Below are positions 51,014-60,318 of a stretch of DNA of 64,000 nucleotides, piece by piece. The notes under the pieces were generated by a model. The model saw only the letters and a list, made by a program, of their open reading frames with translations, did not search any database and was not told the origin of the DNA. Position 1 is the stretch's first letter; every line of letters begins with the position of its first letter. A program made the translations under genes and the position numbers. The DNA is from JAJDXW01 sp965223775 (GTDB lineage Bacteria > Pseudomonadota > Gammaproteobacteria > HK1): assembly GCA_965223775.1 (NCBI GenBank), contig OZ245021.1, positions 3,100,001-3,164,000 on the forward strand, read 5' to 3'.

Positions 51014-54000
51014 GTGAACGGCGAAGGACGCCCCGACGCGGTGAGCCACGCCGAGCGCGAACCGGAACGGCCCGAGGACGCCTCCTCCTCCCGGCGCCGC
51101 AGGTGGTTGCGCAACGTGCTGCTGGTCCTCGGCGGCGTCTTCGCCGTCCTGTTCGCCGCGGCCGCCTGGGTCGCCCTCGACCCGGGAGTCCTGCGTCCCG
51201 CGGCGGAGTACGTCGCGACCGCCGCCACCGGGCGTCCGGTGGTCATCGGCGCCCTCGACTTCCGGCTGGTGGAGGGCCGAACGGTGGTCGAGGCGAGGAA
51301 GGTGCGGGTCGGACAGACCACCACCGAACGGGTAAGCATCTCGCTCGCCGGCATGCGGTCGCATGCGAACGGCGACGGGGTCCGGTTCCCGAACGGCAGT
51401 TCCATCGACCACTTCCGCGCGTCGATCGAGCTCTCTCTGACCGGCCGCCCGAGAATTTCCACGGTAGACGCGACCGGCGCGGTTCTGGTGGCCGCGAGGC
51501 GGTCTCCGTCCCACTCGACCGGACCGCCCCCGCTCGCCCGCCTGCTCGTGGTGCCCAGGATCCTCCTCGGTCTCGGCCTCGAACGACTCGTGCTGCGCGC
51601 CGGGGAGTTCGAGTACCGAGGGCTCTCCTCGACCCAATCCGCTGGAATGGCGGCGGTGATCGACGCGACGGATCACGGCTTGGCGTTTCGCGGTGAGCTC
51701 CTGGTCGGCCCCGGAGTGCCACCCCTTCCCTTCGATGGCACGGTGCGCGATCCGATGGCCGATGACTGGCGGATCGACGTCCGGCTCACCGGCGATCGCG
51801 TCCCCATCGAGGGCATCCGGTTCCTGGCCGGAGTGCTGGAGCCCGGCCCGACGGTGCGCACCACCCTCGGCCGGCTCTCAAGCGAGTCCCGCCTTGTTCT
51901 TTCGGTCCGGCTCGCGCGTGAGCGCATCGACGCCGCCACCCTGGACATCGCCTTCGGCGCGCCGGGCGGATCCGATGAGGCCGGGATCAGCCTCGAAGGG
52001 GCCCGCTTCCTCGCAAGAGCGGTTCCCGATCCGGGCGGCTGGACCGTCACCGGGGAGGTGGACTGGTCCCGGCTGCCCGGGGGAGCGGACGCGCAGCGGA
52101 GCCCCTTCGCCGTACGCTGGTCGAGTGGCGTTCCCGGGTCGCTGCGGTGGTCCGCCCGCCGAGTCGCCGTTCCGCTCCTGGCCCGGGTGGCCGGCAACGC
52201 ACTGCGGCCCGGGCATTCGCTCCGTCCCGCGCTGGAACGCCTCCGGCCCGCGGGGATGATCGACGAGCTGGCCGCCTTCGGGGATCCCGGCGCAGGCGGC
52301 GACCCTTCGTTCTGGCTGAGCGCGGTGGTGTCGGGATTCGGAGCCGGGGCCGGAGAGTGGCGAATATCCGAAGCCGGCGCACGAATCGAGTTCGCCGGCG
52401 GGCAGTGGCGAGTCCGGTTCGTCGGCGATCGCCTGCACGCCGCCCTGCCTTCGTTTCGAAGCTCGCCCTACGAGCTGACCTTGCAAGGCGAGGTCCGGCT
52501 CACCGCCGCCGAGACCGGTTGGACGGCGCGTACCGACGGCCTGGAGTTCGCTCTGGCGGGGATCGCGGGACACATCGCGGGAAGCCTCGGCGCCCCCCTT
52601 GCAGACCAGGGAGGCGCCCCCTCGCTGGATGTCGAGATCCGGCTGGACGATGTGGCCCTCGCGGACATCGGGACCGTTCTCCCCGACCGCCGGGCCGTCG
52701 CGTTCACGCGCTGGTACCGCCGTGCGGTGCGTTCCGGCCGGGTCACCGGATCGACGGTGAGGATTCGCGGCGACCCGCGGGGCATTCCCTTCCCGGGAGG
52801 AGACGGAGAGTTCGAGGCGCAGGGCGTCGTCAGGGAGGTTGAATTCGCGTACGCCGAGGGGTGGCCGGCCGTTCAGGTCGAGGAAGCCCGGGTTCGGGCG
52901 AACGGAGCGGGGCTCGAATTCTCCGGAATTCGGGGATCGATCTTCGATACTTCGATCGAAGACGGCTTCGCACGGCTTCCGGACACCACGGACCAGGCGG
53001 GGCGGGTACACGTCTCGCTCGCCGGATCCGGACCGGCCCGGAACCTTCTGGAATTCGTCCGCTCCAGTCCTCTCGGCACGCGCGACGGCGGTCCCGCTCC
53101 GGATCTTCGCGCGGACGGTCCGACGGCGACGACGGCCGAGCTCGACATCCCCTACGGCCGCGACGCGGGCAGCCGGCGACTCGACGTTTCGGGAAGGATT
53201 GAGCTCGACGGCGTCGCGGTCAGCCTCGACGGCCGCCGGGCGGTCCTCGAGGAGGTCCGGGGCGACCTCGCATTCGACGCCGCAAGCCTCTCCGGGGGTC
53301 CCCTGCACGGGCGCTTTCGCGGTGCCGCGATCGAATCGCGTGTCGAATTCGATCGCGACGAGGGCCTGCTGCTCCGTTTCTCCGGGGAAGGTGACGGAGA
53401 ATGGTTTGGCGTCGCGCTCGAGGATCTCGTCAATCTCGGCAAGGAGGAAACCGATCCGTGGCTCACACACCTCCAGGGCCGGACTTCATGGGACGCGGAG
53501 TACCGCAGCCGGGCCGGGATCGTGTTCCGTTCCGACCTTCGCGCCGCCTCCGTCGACTTCCCCGCGCCGTTCGAGAAGCCCGCCGGCACGGTGCGCCGGC
53601 TCGAAGTCGTCCTCACCCCCGGCGAGACCGAATGGCTGATCGACGCGAGCTACGGCTCGGATACGAAGGGGTTGTTCGAGATCGCCGAGACGCACGGCGA
53701 GTGGGCTCTGGCGCGGGGCGGGGTGACGCTGGGCGCCGCGCGGCCGGCGCTGCCCGCGCAAGGGCACATCGAAGTCTCGGGCAAGCTGGCCGAACTCGAT
53801 GTTGATCCATGGCTCGCCCTGGGGGCGGCGGGAGCTCTCGAGCCGACGGGCTGGCTCTCCCGGATCGGCCGGATCTCGCTCGAGACGGACGGCGCCCGCG
53901 TATTGGGGCGGCGCATCGCGCTCGGCCGCCTCGAGCTCACTCCGGCCGCCGACGGATCCGAGCTTCACGTCCAACTGGCCGGCGAGGGGCTCGCGGGCGA

Positions 54001-54982
54001 CATCGCGGTCCCCGTCGACCCTGCCTCCGGGCGGGCCCGCCTACGCCTCGAGCGAGCGCATTTCGGCGAACCGCTCGCAGCCGGAAAAGAGGGCGCGAGC
54101 GAACCGTCCGGCGGCGGCGCCGGCGCGGGCGACCGACCGGATCGATGGCCTTCGTTCGACGCGCACATCGGTTCGCTGCGCTTCGAGAAGGTCGATCTCG
54201 GCACGGTCCTGGCTACCGGGAAGCAGACCGGAAACGGACTCGACATCGAGGAGTTTGGGTTCGATTCCTCCGGCTTCCGGCTGCACGGCCGCGGGAGCTG
54301 GCTCGCCGGCGAGGACGGAACCTCCGCCAGCCGATTCACGGCAAGGCTGAATACCGAAGACCTCTCCCGCCTCCTGTCCGCGGCAGGACTGGACGACGAA
54401 CCCGCCGCGGGGGGAACCGTCGAGATCCGCTTCGATCTCACGTGGCCCGGATCACCGTTCGGACCATCGCTGGAGACATTCGAGGGCACGATCGAGATGG
54501 ACGCCGAGAACGGGAACCTGCCCCGCGTGCGCGTGGGAGCAGTTGGCCGGCTGTTCGCCCTCCTGAGCCTGGAGGCCCTGCCGCGGGTCCTGGCCCTCGA
54601 TCTGTCTCACGTCGTCGGCAAGGGCTTCGCATACGACCGGATCACGGTGCGGACACGCATCGAGGGTGGGTCGGCGAGGATCCGCGAGTTCACCATCACC
54701 GGGCCGAGTGCACAGATCGAAGTGCGAGGCAGCCTCGATCTCGCCTCTCGCCGCTACGACCAGGAGGTCGCGGTCATTCCACGGCTCACCCGAAGCGGAG
54801 CGCTGCTGCCGGCCTGGACGGCCGCCTGGCCCGTTCTGGTTGCGAACTTCCTGATCGAGAGGGCCGCGGGCGACAAGATCATCCTCGATCGCCTGTTCCG
54901 GCTGCGGTACCGGCTGCAGGGTCCGTTGGACGATCCGCAAATCGAACGCATCCGGTTCCGCAACCGCTCCGGGCGCAAATGA
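51014..54982 (+). CDS. YhdP/AsmA-like envelope lipid-transport protein
   Basis: 1322 residues: short cytoplasmic start, one membrane helix (about 32-55, NVLLVLGGVFAVLFAAAAWVAL), then a very long periplasmic region of repeating beta segments (DUF3971) ending in an AsmA-like C-terminus (GTIEMDAENGNLPRVRVGAVGRLFALLSLEALPRVL). This is the layout of YhdP, a bridge for phospholipids to the outer membrane. GTG 51014 is the likely start though its ribosome-binding site is weak. Its stop overlaps the mnmA start (ATGA). Confidence 0.88.
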   Translation: MNGEGRPDAVSHAEREPERPEDASSSRRRRWLRNVLLVLGGVFAVLFAAAAWVALDPGVLRPAAEYVATAATGRPVVIGALDFRLVEGRTVVEARKVRVGQTTTERVSISLAGMRSHANGDGVRFPNGSSIDHFRASIELSLTGRPRISTVDATGAVLVAARRSPSHSTGPPPLARLLVVPRILLGLGLERLVLRAGEFEYRGLSSTQSAGMAAVIDATDHGLAFRGELLVGPGVPPLPFDGTVRDPMADDWRIDVRLTGDRVPIEGIRFLAGVLEPGPTVRTTLGRLSSESRLVLSVRLARERIDAATLDIAFGAPGGSDEAGISLEGARFLARAVPDPGGWTVTGEVDWSRLPGGADAQRSPFAVRWSSGVPGSLRWSARRVAVPLLARVAGNALRPGHSLRPALERLRPAGMIDELAAFGDPGAGGDPSFWLSAVVSGFGAGAGEWRISEAGARIEFAGGQWRVRFVGDRLHAALPSFRSSPYELTLQGEVRLTAAETGWTARTDGLEFALAGIAGHIAGSLGAPLADQGGAPSLDVEIRLDDVALADIGTVLPDRRAVAFTRWYRRAVRSGRVTGSTVRIRGDPRGIPFPGGDGEFEAQGVVREVEFAYAEGWPAVQVEEARVRANGAGLEFSGIRGSIFDTSIEDGFARLPDTTDQAGRVHVSLAGSGPARNLLEFVRSSPLGTRDGGPAPDLRADGPTATTAELDIPYGRDAGSRRLDVSGRIELDGVAVSLDGRRAVLEEVRGDLAFDAASLSGGPLHGRFRGAAIESRVEFDRDEGLLLRFSGEGDGEWFGVALEDLVNLGKEETDPWLTHLQGRTSWDAEYRSRAGIVFRSDLRAASVDFPAPFEKPAGTVRRLEVVLTPGETEWLIDASYGSDTKGLFEIAETHGEWALARGGVTLGAARPALPAQGHIEVSGKLAELDVDPWLALGAAGALEPTGWLSRIGRISLETDGARVLGRRIALGRLELTPAADGSELHVQLAGEGLAGDIAVPVDPASGRARLRLERAHFGEPLAAGKEGASEPSGGGAGAGDRPDRWPSFDAHIGSLRFEKVDLGTVLATGKQTGNGLDIEEFGFDSSGFRLHGRGSWLAGEDGTSASRFTARLNTEDLSRLLSAAGLDDEPAAGGTVEIRFDLTWPGSPFGPSLETFEGTIEMDAENGNLPRVRVGAVGRLFALLSLEALPRVLALDLSHVVGKGFAYDRITVRTRIEGGSARIREFTITGPSAQIEVRGSLDLASRRYDQEVAVIPRLTRSGALLPAWTAAWPVLVANFLIERAAGDKIILDRLFRLRYRLQGPLDDPQIERIRFRNRSGRK

Positions 54983-56094
54983 CTCCGCCCGCCCTGCCCA
55001 TCGAACCCGGAGAACGCGTGGTGGTCGGGCTCTCCGGCGGCGTCGATTCCGCGGTGACGGCCAGGATGCTCCGCGATGCCGGAGCGGCGATCGAACCCGT
55101 CTTCATGAAGAACTGGGAAGAAGACGATCGCGCACGCGGGTGCTCGGCGGCCGAAGACCTCGCGGAAGCCGAGGCGGTGTGCTCCCATCTCGGCCTTCGG
55201 CTGCGCACCGTCAATTTCTCGACCGAGTACTGGGACCGGGTCTTCGAGCCGTTTCTCGCGGCGAGCGCCGCCGGGCGAACCCCCAACCCCGACGTGTGGT
55301 GCAACCAGGAGATCAAGTTCGGCGAGCTGTACCGATACGCTGACGATCTCGGGGTGTCCCGGGTCGCCACCGGGCACTACGCACGGGTCGTCAAGCGCGG
55401 AGACCGGTTCCGCCTGCTGAAGGGATGCGATCCGGACAAGGACCAGTCCTACTTCCTGTACCGGGTTGGTCAGGATGCGCTCGCACGCGCCCTCTTTCCC
55501 CTCGGCGATCGAACCAAGTCCGAGGTCCGTACGATGGCGGAGGCGGCCAGGCTCCCGAACCACGCGAGGCGGGACAGCACGGGGATCTGTTTCATCGGCG
55601 AGCGGCCGTTTCGCGAGTTTCTCGCCCGGTGGATCCCGCCGGCCCCGGGACCCATCGAGACGGTGGAAGGGGAAACGATCGGAACGCACGACGGCCTTGC
55701 CTTCCACACCCTCGGACAGCGCCGCGGACTCGGCATCGGAGGCCGTCGCGGGGGAAGCGGCGAGCCCTGGTACGTCGCCGGCAAGGACCTCGAGCGCAAC
55801 GCCCTGATCGTCGCGCAGGGCGCCGGCCACCCGAAGCTCGCGACGCGGGCCCTGAACGCGGGCGACCCGAGCTGGACCGCGGGCGAGCCTCCCCGGTTTC
55901 CGCTCGTCTGTCAGGCGGTCACCCGCTACCGAGGCCGCGGGTCGGCGAGTCGAGTCACCCCGCTCGGAAGGGACCGTCTCTTCGTCGAGCTCGATCCCCC
56001 GCAGTGGGGAGTGGCCCCCGGGCAGTCCGTCGTCCTCTACGCGGGCGAGGAATGCCTGGGTGGGGCGATCATCGAAGAGACCGAGTCGGGCTAG
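54979..56094 (+). CDS. mnmA: tRNA 2-thiouridine(34) synthase
   Basis: 371 residues, usual length. PP-loop SGGVDS at 19-24, FMKNWEED, the nucleophile Cys in NPDVWCNQEIKF and the second Cys in DSTGICFIG are all present, with FHTLGQRRGLGIGG and the C-terminal beta barrel. It thiolates U34 in tRNAs for Lys, Glu and Gln using persulfide sulfur. It is translationally coupled to the upstream yhdP-like gene and meets amiC tail to tail. Confidence 0.96.
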   Translation: MTPPALPIEPGERVVVGLSGGVDSAVTARMLRDAGAAIEPVFMKNWEEDDRARGCSAAEDLAEAEAVCSHLGLRLRTVNFSTEYWDRVFEPFLAASAAGRTPNPDVWCNQEIKFGELYRYADDLGVSRVATGHYARVVKRGDRFRLLKGCDPDKDQSYFLYRVGQDALARALFPLGDRTKSEVRTMAEAARLPNHARRDSTGICFIGERPFREFLARWIPPAPGPIETVEGETIGTHDGLAFHTLGQRRGLGIGGRRGGSGEPWYVAGKDLERNALIVAQGAGHPKLATRALNAGDPSWTAGEPPRFPLVCQAVTRYRGRGSASRVTPLGRDRLFVELDPPQWGVAPGQSVVLYAGEECLGGAIIEETESG

Positions 56095-57398
56095 CTTGAC
56101 GCCTGCTTGTCGCGGTTGCGGGCCGCGAGCCGGGTTCCCACCGGCGCCTGGTGCTTGAGGAATGCCTCCACACCGTCCGCGATCGCGCGGGCGATCCGGC
56201 GCTGATAGCGGCCGTCTCGGAGGAGCTTCTCGTCGGTGGGGTTCGAGAGGAAGGCGGTCTCGATCAGCACCGCGGGGATGTTCCGGGTCTTCAGAACCGC
56301 GAACCCGGCCCGATGGACCCGTTCGCCGTGGACCCGGACCTTGCCCTTGAGCTCGCGCAGCACCCGGTTCGCGACCACGTTGCTCAACCGGTCCGTGCCC
56401 TTGCGGGACATGTCCACCATGGCCGAACGAACCATCGGCTCGTGTCTCTCGAGATTGAGCCCGCCCGCCCGGTCCGCCGCGTTCTCTCTCTCCGCGAGCC
56501 ACCTCGCCGCCTCGCTGCTCGCCCCCCGCCAGGACAGCACGTAGGCGGACGCACCCCGGACCTTCGGACTCCGAAAGGCGTCCGCATGGATCGAGACGAA
56601 GAGGTCCGCACCGGCCTTGCGGGCGATCGCGGTACGCCGGCGCAGGGGAACGAAGTAGTCCCCGTCACGCACCAGCATGGGCCGGATCCCCGGCCGCCGG
56701 CGCAGTTCCGCGGCCAGTTTTCGCGCGATGGCGAGGGTGATGTCCTTTTCCCGGGTCTTGCTCCGGCGACCGATGGCGCCGGGGTCGGTGCCGCCGTGGC
56801 CGGCATCGATCGCCACCACCACGTCGCGCAGGCGCCCCGTGGGCTCCGGCTTCGAGGCTCCCGGCACCGGCGAAACGCGGCCGGTCTTCGCCTTGACCTG
56901 CTCGGTGCGCCCGAAATCCACGACCAGCCGATGCCCACGACGCCCGTGCGGTGCGAGGAGAAAGCTCCTCGCCCGCGCCTGCCCGACCATGTCGAAGACG
57001 ATCCGGTAGCGCTCGCTGCTCCGCTTCGCCTGGCGGATGCCGGCGACGCGGCGGTTGCGGCGGAATCCGTTCTTGAGCTCCGTCTTGAAGCGCACGCCCT
57101 TGAAGTCCAGCACCACCCGGTCGGGCTTGCGGAGCGAGAACAGGTTGTAGTCCACCGGCGCGGAAAGGTCGAACACGACCCGGGTATGGGTGGCTGCGTC
57201 GAACATCCGCATCCCGAGAACCGATGGAGCGCCTTGTGCCGAGGCGGCCCACACCTGGCCGGCGAGCAGGAATGCCAGAGCGAGCGGGTGGAAGGAGCGC
57301 CGCTCGCCCCCCCTTCGCCGCCGCACCCCTCTTCGAGTGGGACGGGAGCGGGGCCGCACGAGACCGAGAAGGGCCACGGAGGAACGGGTCATGGTCAT
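56091..57398 (-). CDS. N-acetylmuramoyl-L-alanine amidase with AMIN domain (AmiC type)
   Basis: 435 residues. A long Arg-rich N-terminus (RRGVRRRRGGERRS) and hydrophobic stretch (PLALAFLLAGQVWAASAQG) form a signal, possibly Tat-type as in E. coli AmiC. AMIN domain about 58-170; Amidase_3 from about 195 with DAGHGGTDPGAIG, SIHADAF and LIETAFLSNP. It splits septal peptidoglycan during cell separation. Its stop shares the palindrome CTAG with the mnmA stop. Confidence 0.92.
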   Translation of the reverse strand: MTMTRSSVALLGLVRPRSRPTRRGVRRRRGGERRSFHPLALAFLLAGQVWAASAQGAPSVLGMRMFDAATHTRVVFDLSAPVDYNLFSLRKPDRVVLDFKGVRFKTELKNGFRRNRRVAGIRQAKRSSERYRIVFDMVGQARARSFLLAPHGRRGHRLVVDFGRTEQVKAKTGRVSPVPGASKPEPTGRLRDVVVAIDAGHGGTDPGAIGRRSKTREKDITLAIARKLAAELRRRPGIRPMLVRDGDYFVPLRRRTAIARKAGADLFVSIHADAFRSPKVRGASAYVLSWRGASSEAARWLAERENAADRAGGLNLERHEPMVRSAMVDMSRKGTDRLSNVVANRVLRELKGKVRVHGERVHRAGFAVLKTRNIPAVLIETAFLSNPTDEKLLRDGRYQRRIARAIADGVEAFLKHQAPVGTRLAARNRDKQASS

Positions 57399-57674
57399 GA
57401 CGTGCGCGAAACTCCACCGGTGCCCTCCCCCCTTTGCCGATGCCGGGGCGTCGCAGCCCGGTCAGCCCGAGGCGGGCGGCGGACGCAGGGCATGGGCCGG
57501 GGTCCCGCAAGCTCCAAACTCTTCGTGCTCCCTCTCCATGGAAGAACCCTTCGTCTTCCACCGGGGCATCAACCTATCACTGAATCCGACGCACCGAACA
57601 CCTGTCAGAGAACATGAGATCCGATCGATATAAGTTCGTTAAAACAGAGAAATAAAGAATATATATAACGTCAT
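57399..57674. other. Intergenic region with AT-rich core upstream of amiC
   Basis: 276 bp between tsaE and amiC. Bases 57600-57670 are strikingly AT-rich for this genome (runs such as TATATATAACG), and read on the minus strand they offer TATAAT-like hexamers, so the amiC promoter may lie here. No gene or clear terminator is seen. Confidence 0.4.
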
Positions 57675-58193
57675 TCAAGATCCGCAGAGATCCCGTCTCG
57701 CCCGCTCGATCAGGTCCCGGGCTCCGGATGCCAACCCGGTGCACCGGACCCGGCGTACATCGTCCGGCCACCCCCTTTCCGGGTACTCGAGACGAATGTC
57801 GAATCCCGGATCGGGGAGCACGCCGGCGCCTCTTTCCGGCCACTCGAAGAAGCAGAGCGAATCCGCCGCCAGGTGATCGCGCAGCCCCAGGAATTCGAGC
57901 TCTTCCGGATCGGACAGGCGGTAGAGGTCGTAGTGCGCGACGGTGACCGCCCCGATCCGGTACTCCTCCACCAGGGTGAAGGTCGGGCTGCGAATCGTTC
58001 CGGTAATCCCAGACGCACGGAGGAAGCCCCGAACGAGCGTGGTCTTGCCGGTACCGAGCTCGCCGGCGAGGTACACCACCCCCCGACACAGGCCCGAACG
58101 GGCGAGGGCGGCGCCGAGGGCCATCGTCCCGGCTTCGCCCGCGAGCACGCCGTCCCAGCTCGCGGGGCCGCGCGAAACGGAAGGAACCTCCAC
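57675..58193 (-). CDS. tsaE: tRNA threonylcarbamoyladenosine biosynthesis ATPase TsaE
   Basis: 172 residues from GTG 58193. The P-loop GELGTGKTTLVRG (45-57), SPTFTLVEEY and HYDLYRL, and the late FFEWPERG are the standard TsaE motifs. It works with TsaB and TsaD to place t6A on tRNA position 37. It begins 3 bp after the nnr stop; the nnr-tsaE-amiC order is common in gammaproteobacteria. Confidence 0.95.
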   Translation of the reverse strand: MEVPSVSRGPASWDGVLAGEAGTMALGAALARSGLCRGVVYLAGELGTGKTTLVRGFLRASGITGTIRSPTFTLVEEYRIGAVTVAHYDLYRLSDPEELEFLGLRDHLAADSLCFFEWPERGAGVLPDPGFDIRLEYPERGWPDDVRRVRCTGLASGARDLIERARRDLCGS

Positions 58194-58196
58194 CGC

Positions 58197-59816
58197 TCAG
58201 CCGCGGTTGACGAGCCCGCGCAGCTCCGCGACGAGGTCCCCGGCCAGAAGGCCCCGCTCCCCGGCCCGCGCCGCCCGGTCTCCCGCCTTGCCGTGAACGC
58301 AGACGCCGAACGCGGCGGCGTCCGCCGGACCGGCGCCTTGCGCCGCGAGGCCCGCGATCACCCCGGTGAGGACGTCTCCGGTTCCCCCCGTTCCCATTCC
58401 CGGATTGCCATTCACGCACACCCCGACCGGAGGGCGCCCCGCGTCGACGATGGTGCCGGCGCCCTTGAGCACGCACACGCCACCGTACCGGGCCCGGATC
58501 GCCGCGGCGGCCGCGAAGCGATCGGCCTGGACGTCGGCCGTGGATTGCCCGAGCAGCCGGGCCGCCTCGCCAGGGTGCGGGGTGAGCACCCAATCCTCCC
58601 GCCGGGGCGGGGAGCGCCCCGCGGCCGCGAGGTGGTTGAGCCCGTCCGCATCAATGACGAGGATCCCGGACACGTACCGGAGCGCGCTCGCGAACATTCG
58701 TTCGCCCCAGCTCCCCTGCCCCAGCCCCGGACCGACGGCGACCACGGTCGCCCGTTCGGCCAGGGCCTCGAACGCGGCCTCGTCCTCGACGCCCCGGCTC
58801 ATGATTTCCGGGCGCATCGCGCTCACCGCGGCCGCGTGCGATTCGCGGGTCGCAACGCTCACCAGCCCCGCGCCGACCCGCGCGGCGGCTTCGGCGGCAA
58901 GCCGCGCCGCGCCCGCGAACCCCCGCTCCCCTCCGACCACGAGAACATGGCCGTGGTGTCCCTTGTGCGCTCCCCGCGGACGCGCCCCGAGACACGGGTG
59001 CTCCGGCAGCGTGTCGTAGTCGAGTCGCTCCGCGCCGGCCGGAACCCGGTCGAGGAGCGAAGGCGGCACGCCGAGCGTGTCGTGCTCCACACGCCCGCAA
59101 TGGTCGGGGCCGGCGCCGGTGCACAGCCCCCGCTTGGGGGCAATGAAGGTGACGGTGAGCGAAGCGTGCACCGCGGCGCCGCGCACGCTCCCGGTGTCGG
59201 CATCGATCCCGGAGGGCACGTCCACGGACAGTATCGGCGCCCCCGCCGCGTTCATCGCCTCGATGGCCGCCGCCGGTTCTCCCGCTACGGGACGCGAGAG
59301 CCCGGTGCCGAACAACGCGTCCACCACGACGCCCTCGAGGGCGGAGGCGGCAAAGGGCTCGAGCTCGACACCCGCCGCGCGCATGGCGTCCAGCATGGCG
59401 GAGGCGTCGCGCCCGAGCCGGGTCGGATCGCCGACGCCGAGGGCGCGCACCTCGCAGCCGGACTGCCGAGCGTGACGCGCAACCACGAACCCGTCTCCGG
59501 CGTTGTTGCCGGTGCCGCATACCACCGAGATTCGACGCACTCCCGGCCAGCGCCGGACGAGGGCGCGGAACGTCCCCGCGCCCGCCCGCTCCATGAGATC
59601 CACCCCGGGGAGACCGGCTTGGGTGATGGCCAGGCGCTCGAGCTCGCGGACCTCCGCCGCGGTGCGCAGAGACGCGCCGGGACGAGCGGAGGGTCCCGGA
59701 AGACCCGAGGACTCAGGCGAACAGATGCTCGCGATAATGACGAAGCTCCCGGATCGATTCGAGGATGTCGTCGGGCGCCCGGTGCGCGCTTGCCTTCGCG
59801 AACGCCGCGGCCACAT
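58197..59816 (-). CDS. nnr: Bifunctional NAD(P)H-hydrate epimerase/dehydratase
   Basis: Up to 539 residues. N-terminal epimerase (NnrE) with GTGNNAGDGFVVARH and DVPSGID; C-terminal dehydratase (NnrD) with HKGHHGHVLVVGGERGFAGAA, LTPHPGEAARLL and NGNPGMGTGGTGDVLTG. It repairs hydrated NAD(P)H. The start is unclear: the only ATG (59816) lies 104 bp inside orn, while the family sequence begins near SLRTAAEVRELE, where CTG 59669 is the only near-start codon. Confidence 0.92.
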   Translation of the reverse strand: MWPRRSRRQARTGRPTTSSNRSGSFVIIASICSPESSGLPGPSARPGASLRTAAEVRELERLAITQAGLPGVDLMERAGAGTFRALVRRWPGVRRISVVCGTGNNAGDGFVVARHARQSGCEVRALGVGDPTRLGRDASAMLDAMRAAGVELEPFAASALEGVVVDALFGTGLSRPVAGEPAAAIEAMNAAGAPILSVDVPSGIDADTGSVRGAAVHASLTVTFIAPKRGLCTGAGPDHCGRVEHDTLGVPPSLLDRVPAGAERLDYDTLPEHPCLGARPRGAHKGHHGHVLVVGGERGFAGAARLAAEAAARVGAGLVSVATRESHAAAVSAMRPEIMSRGVEDEAAFEALAERATVVAVGPGLGQGSWGERMFASALRYVSGILVIDADGLNHLAAAGRSPPRREDWVLTPHPGEAARLLGQSTADVQADRFAAAAAIRARYGGVCVLKGAGTIVDAGRPPVGVCVNGNPGMGTGGTGDVLTGVIAGLAAQGAGPADAAAFGVCVHGKAGDRAARAGERGLLAGDLVAELRGLVNRG

Positions 59817-60255
59817 GGGGCGCCCACCGCTGGGCGAGGATCTTGATCGTGCTGACGTCGAGGTTGCGGTAGTGGAACCACTGCTCGAGACTCGGCATGT
59901 ACCGGTAGAGAAAGCGCCGATCCTGGCAGATGGAGTTGCCGCAGATGGGCGACGAGCCGGACGGCACCCACTGCTCCAGGAACGCGATGGTCCTGCGCTC
60001 GGCCTCCGCCACCGTGCAGCGGCTCGCCCGCACTTCGTCGAGGAGTCCGGACCGGCCGTGGTGTTCGAGGTTCCAGTCGTTCATGCCGGCCAGCACTTCT
60101 TCGGGCTGACCGATGACGAGATCGGGCCCGTGGGCGAGGATCTCCAGCGCGGAGTCGGTCACGACCGTCGCCACCTCGATGATATGATGGCGCTCCGGTC
60201 GAAGCCCCGTCATCTCGAGGTCAATCCATATCAGATTGCTCGGATTCTGCGCCAT
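59713..60255 (-). CDS. orn: Oligoribonuclease
   Basis: 180 residues, exactly the family size. DEDDh exonuclease motifs: WIDLEMTGL, GNSICQDRRFL and HRAPDDILESIREL. It degrades 2-5 nt RNAs and pGpG. ATG 60255 is 63 bp from the divergent rsgA start, the usual orn-rsgA arrangement. Confidence 0.97.
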   Translation of the reverse strand: MAQNPSNLIWIDLEMTGLRPERHHIIEVATVVTDSALEILAHGPDLVIGQPEEVLAGMNDWNLEHHGRSGLLDEVRASRCTVAEAERRTIAFLEQWVPSGSSPICGNSICQDRRFLYRYMPSLEQWFHYRNLDVSTIKILAQRWAPHVAAAFAKASAHRAPDDILESIRELRHYREHLFA

Positions 60256-60318
60256 AGCGGAGCTGCCGGCCTCAGCAGCGGCGCATTCTACCCCCCCTGT
60301 CGTGCTGATTCCCGGCGA

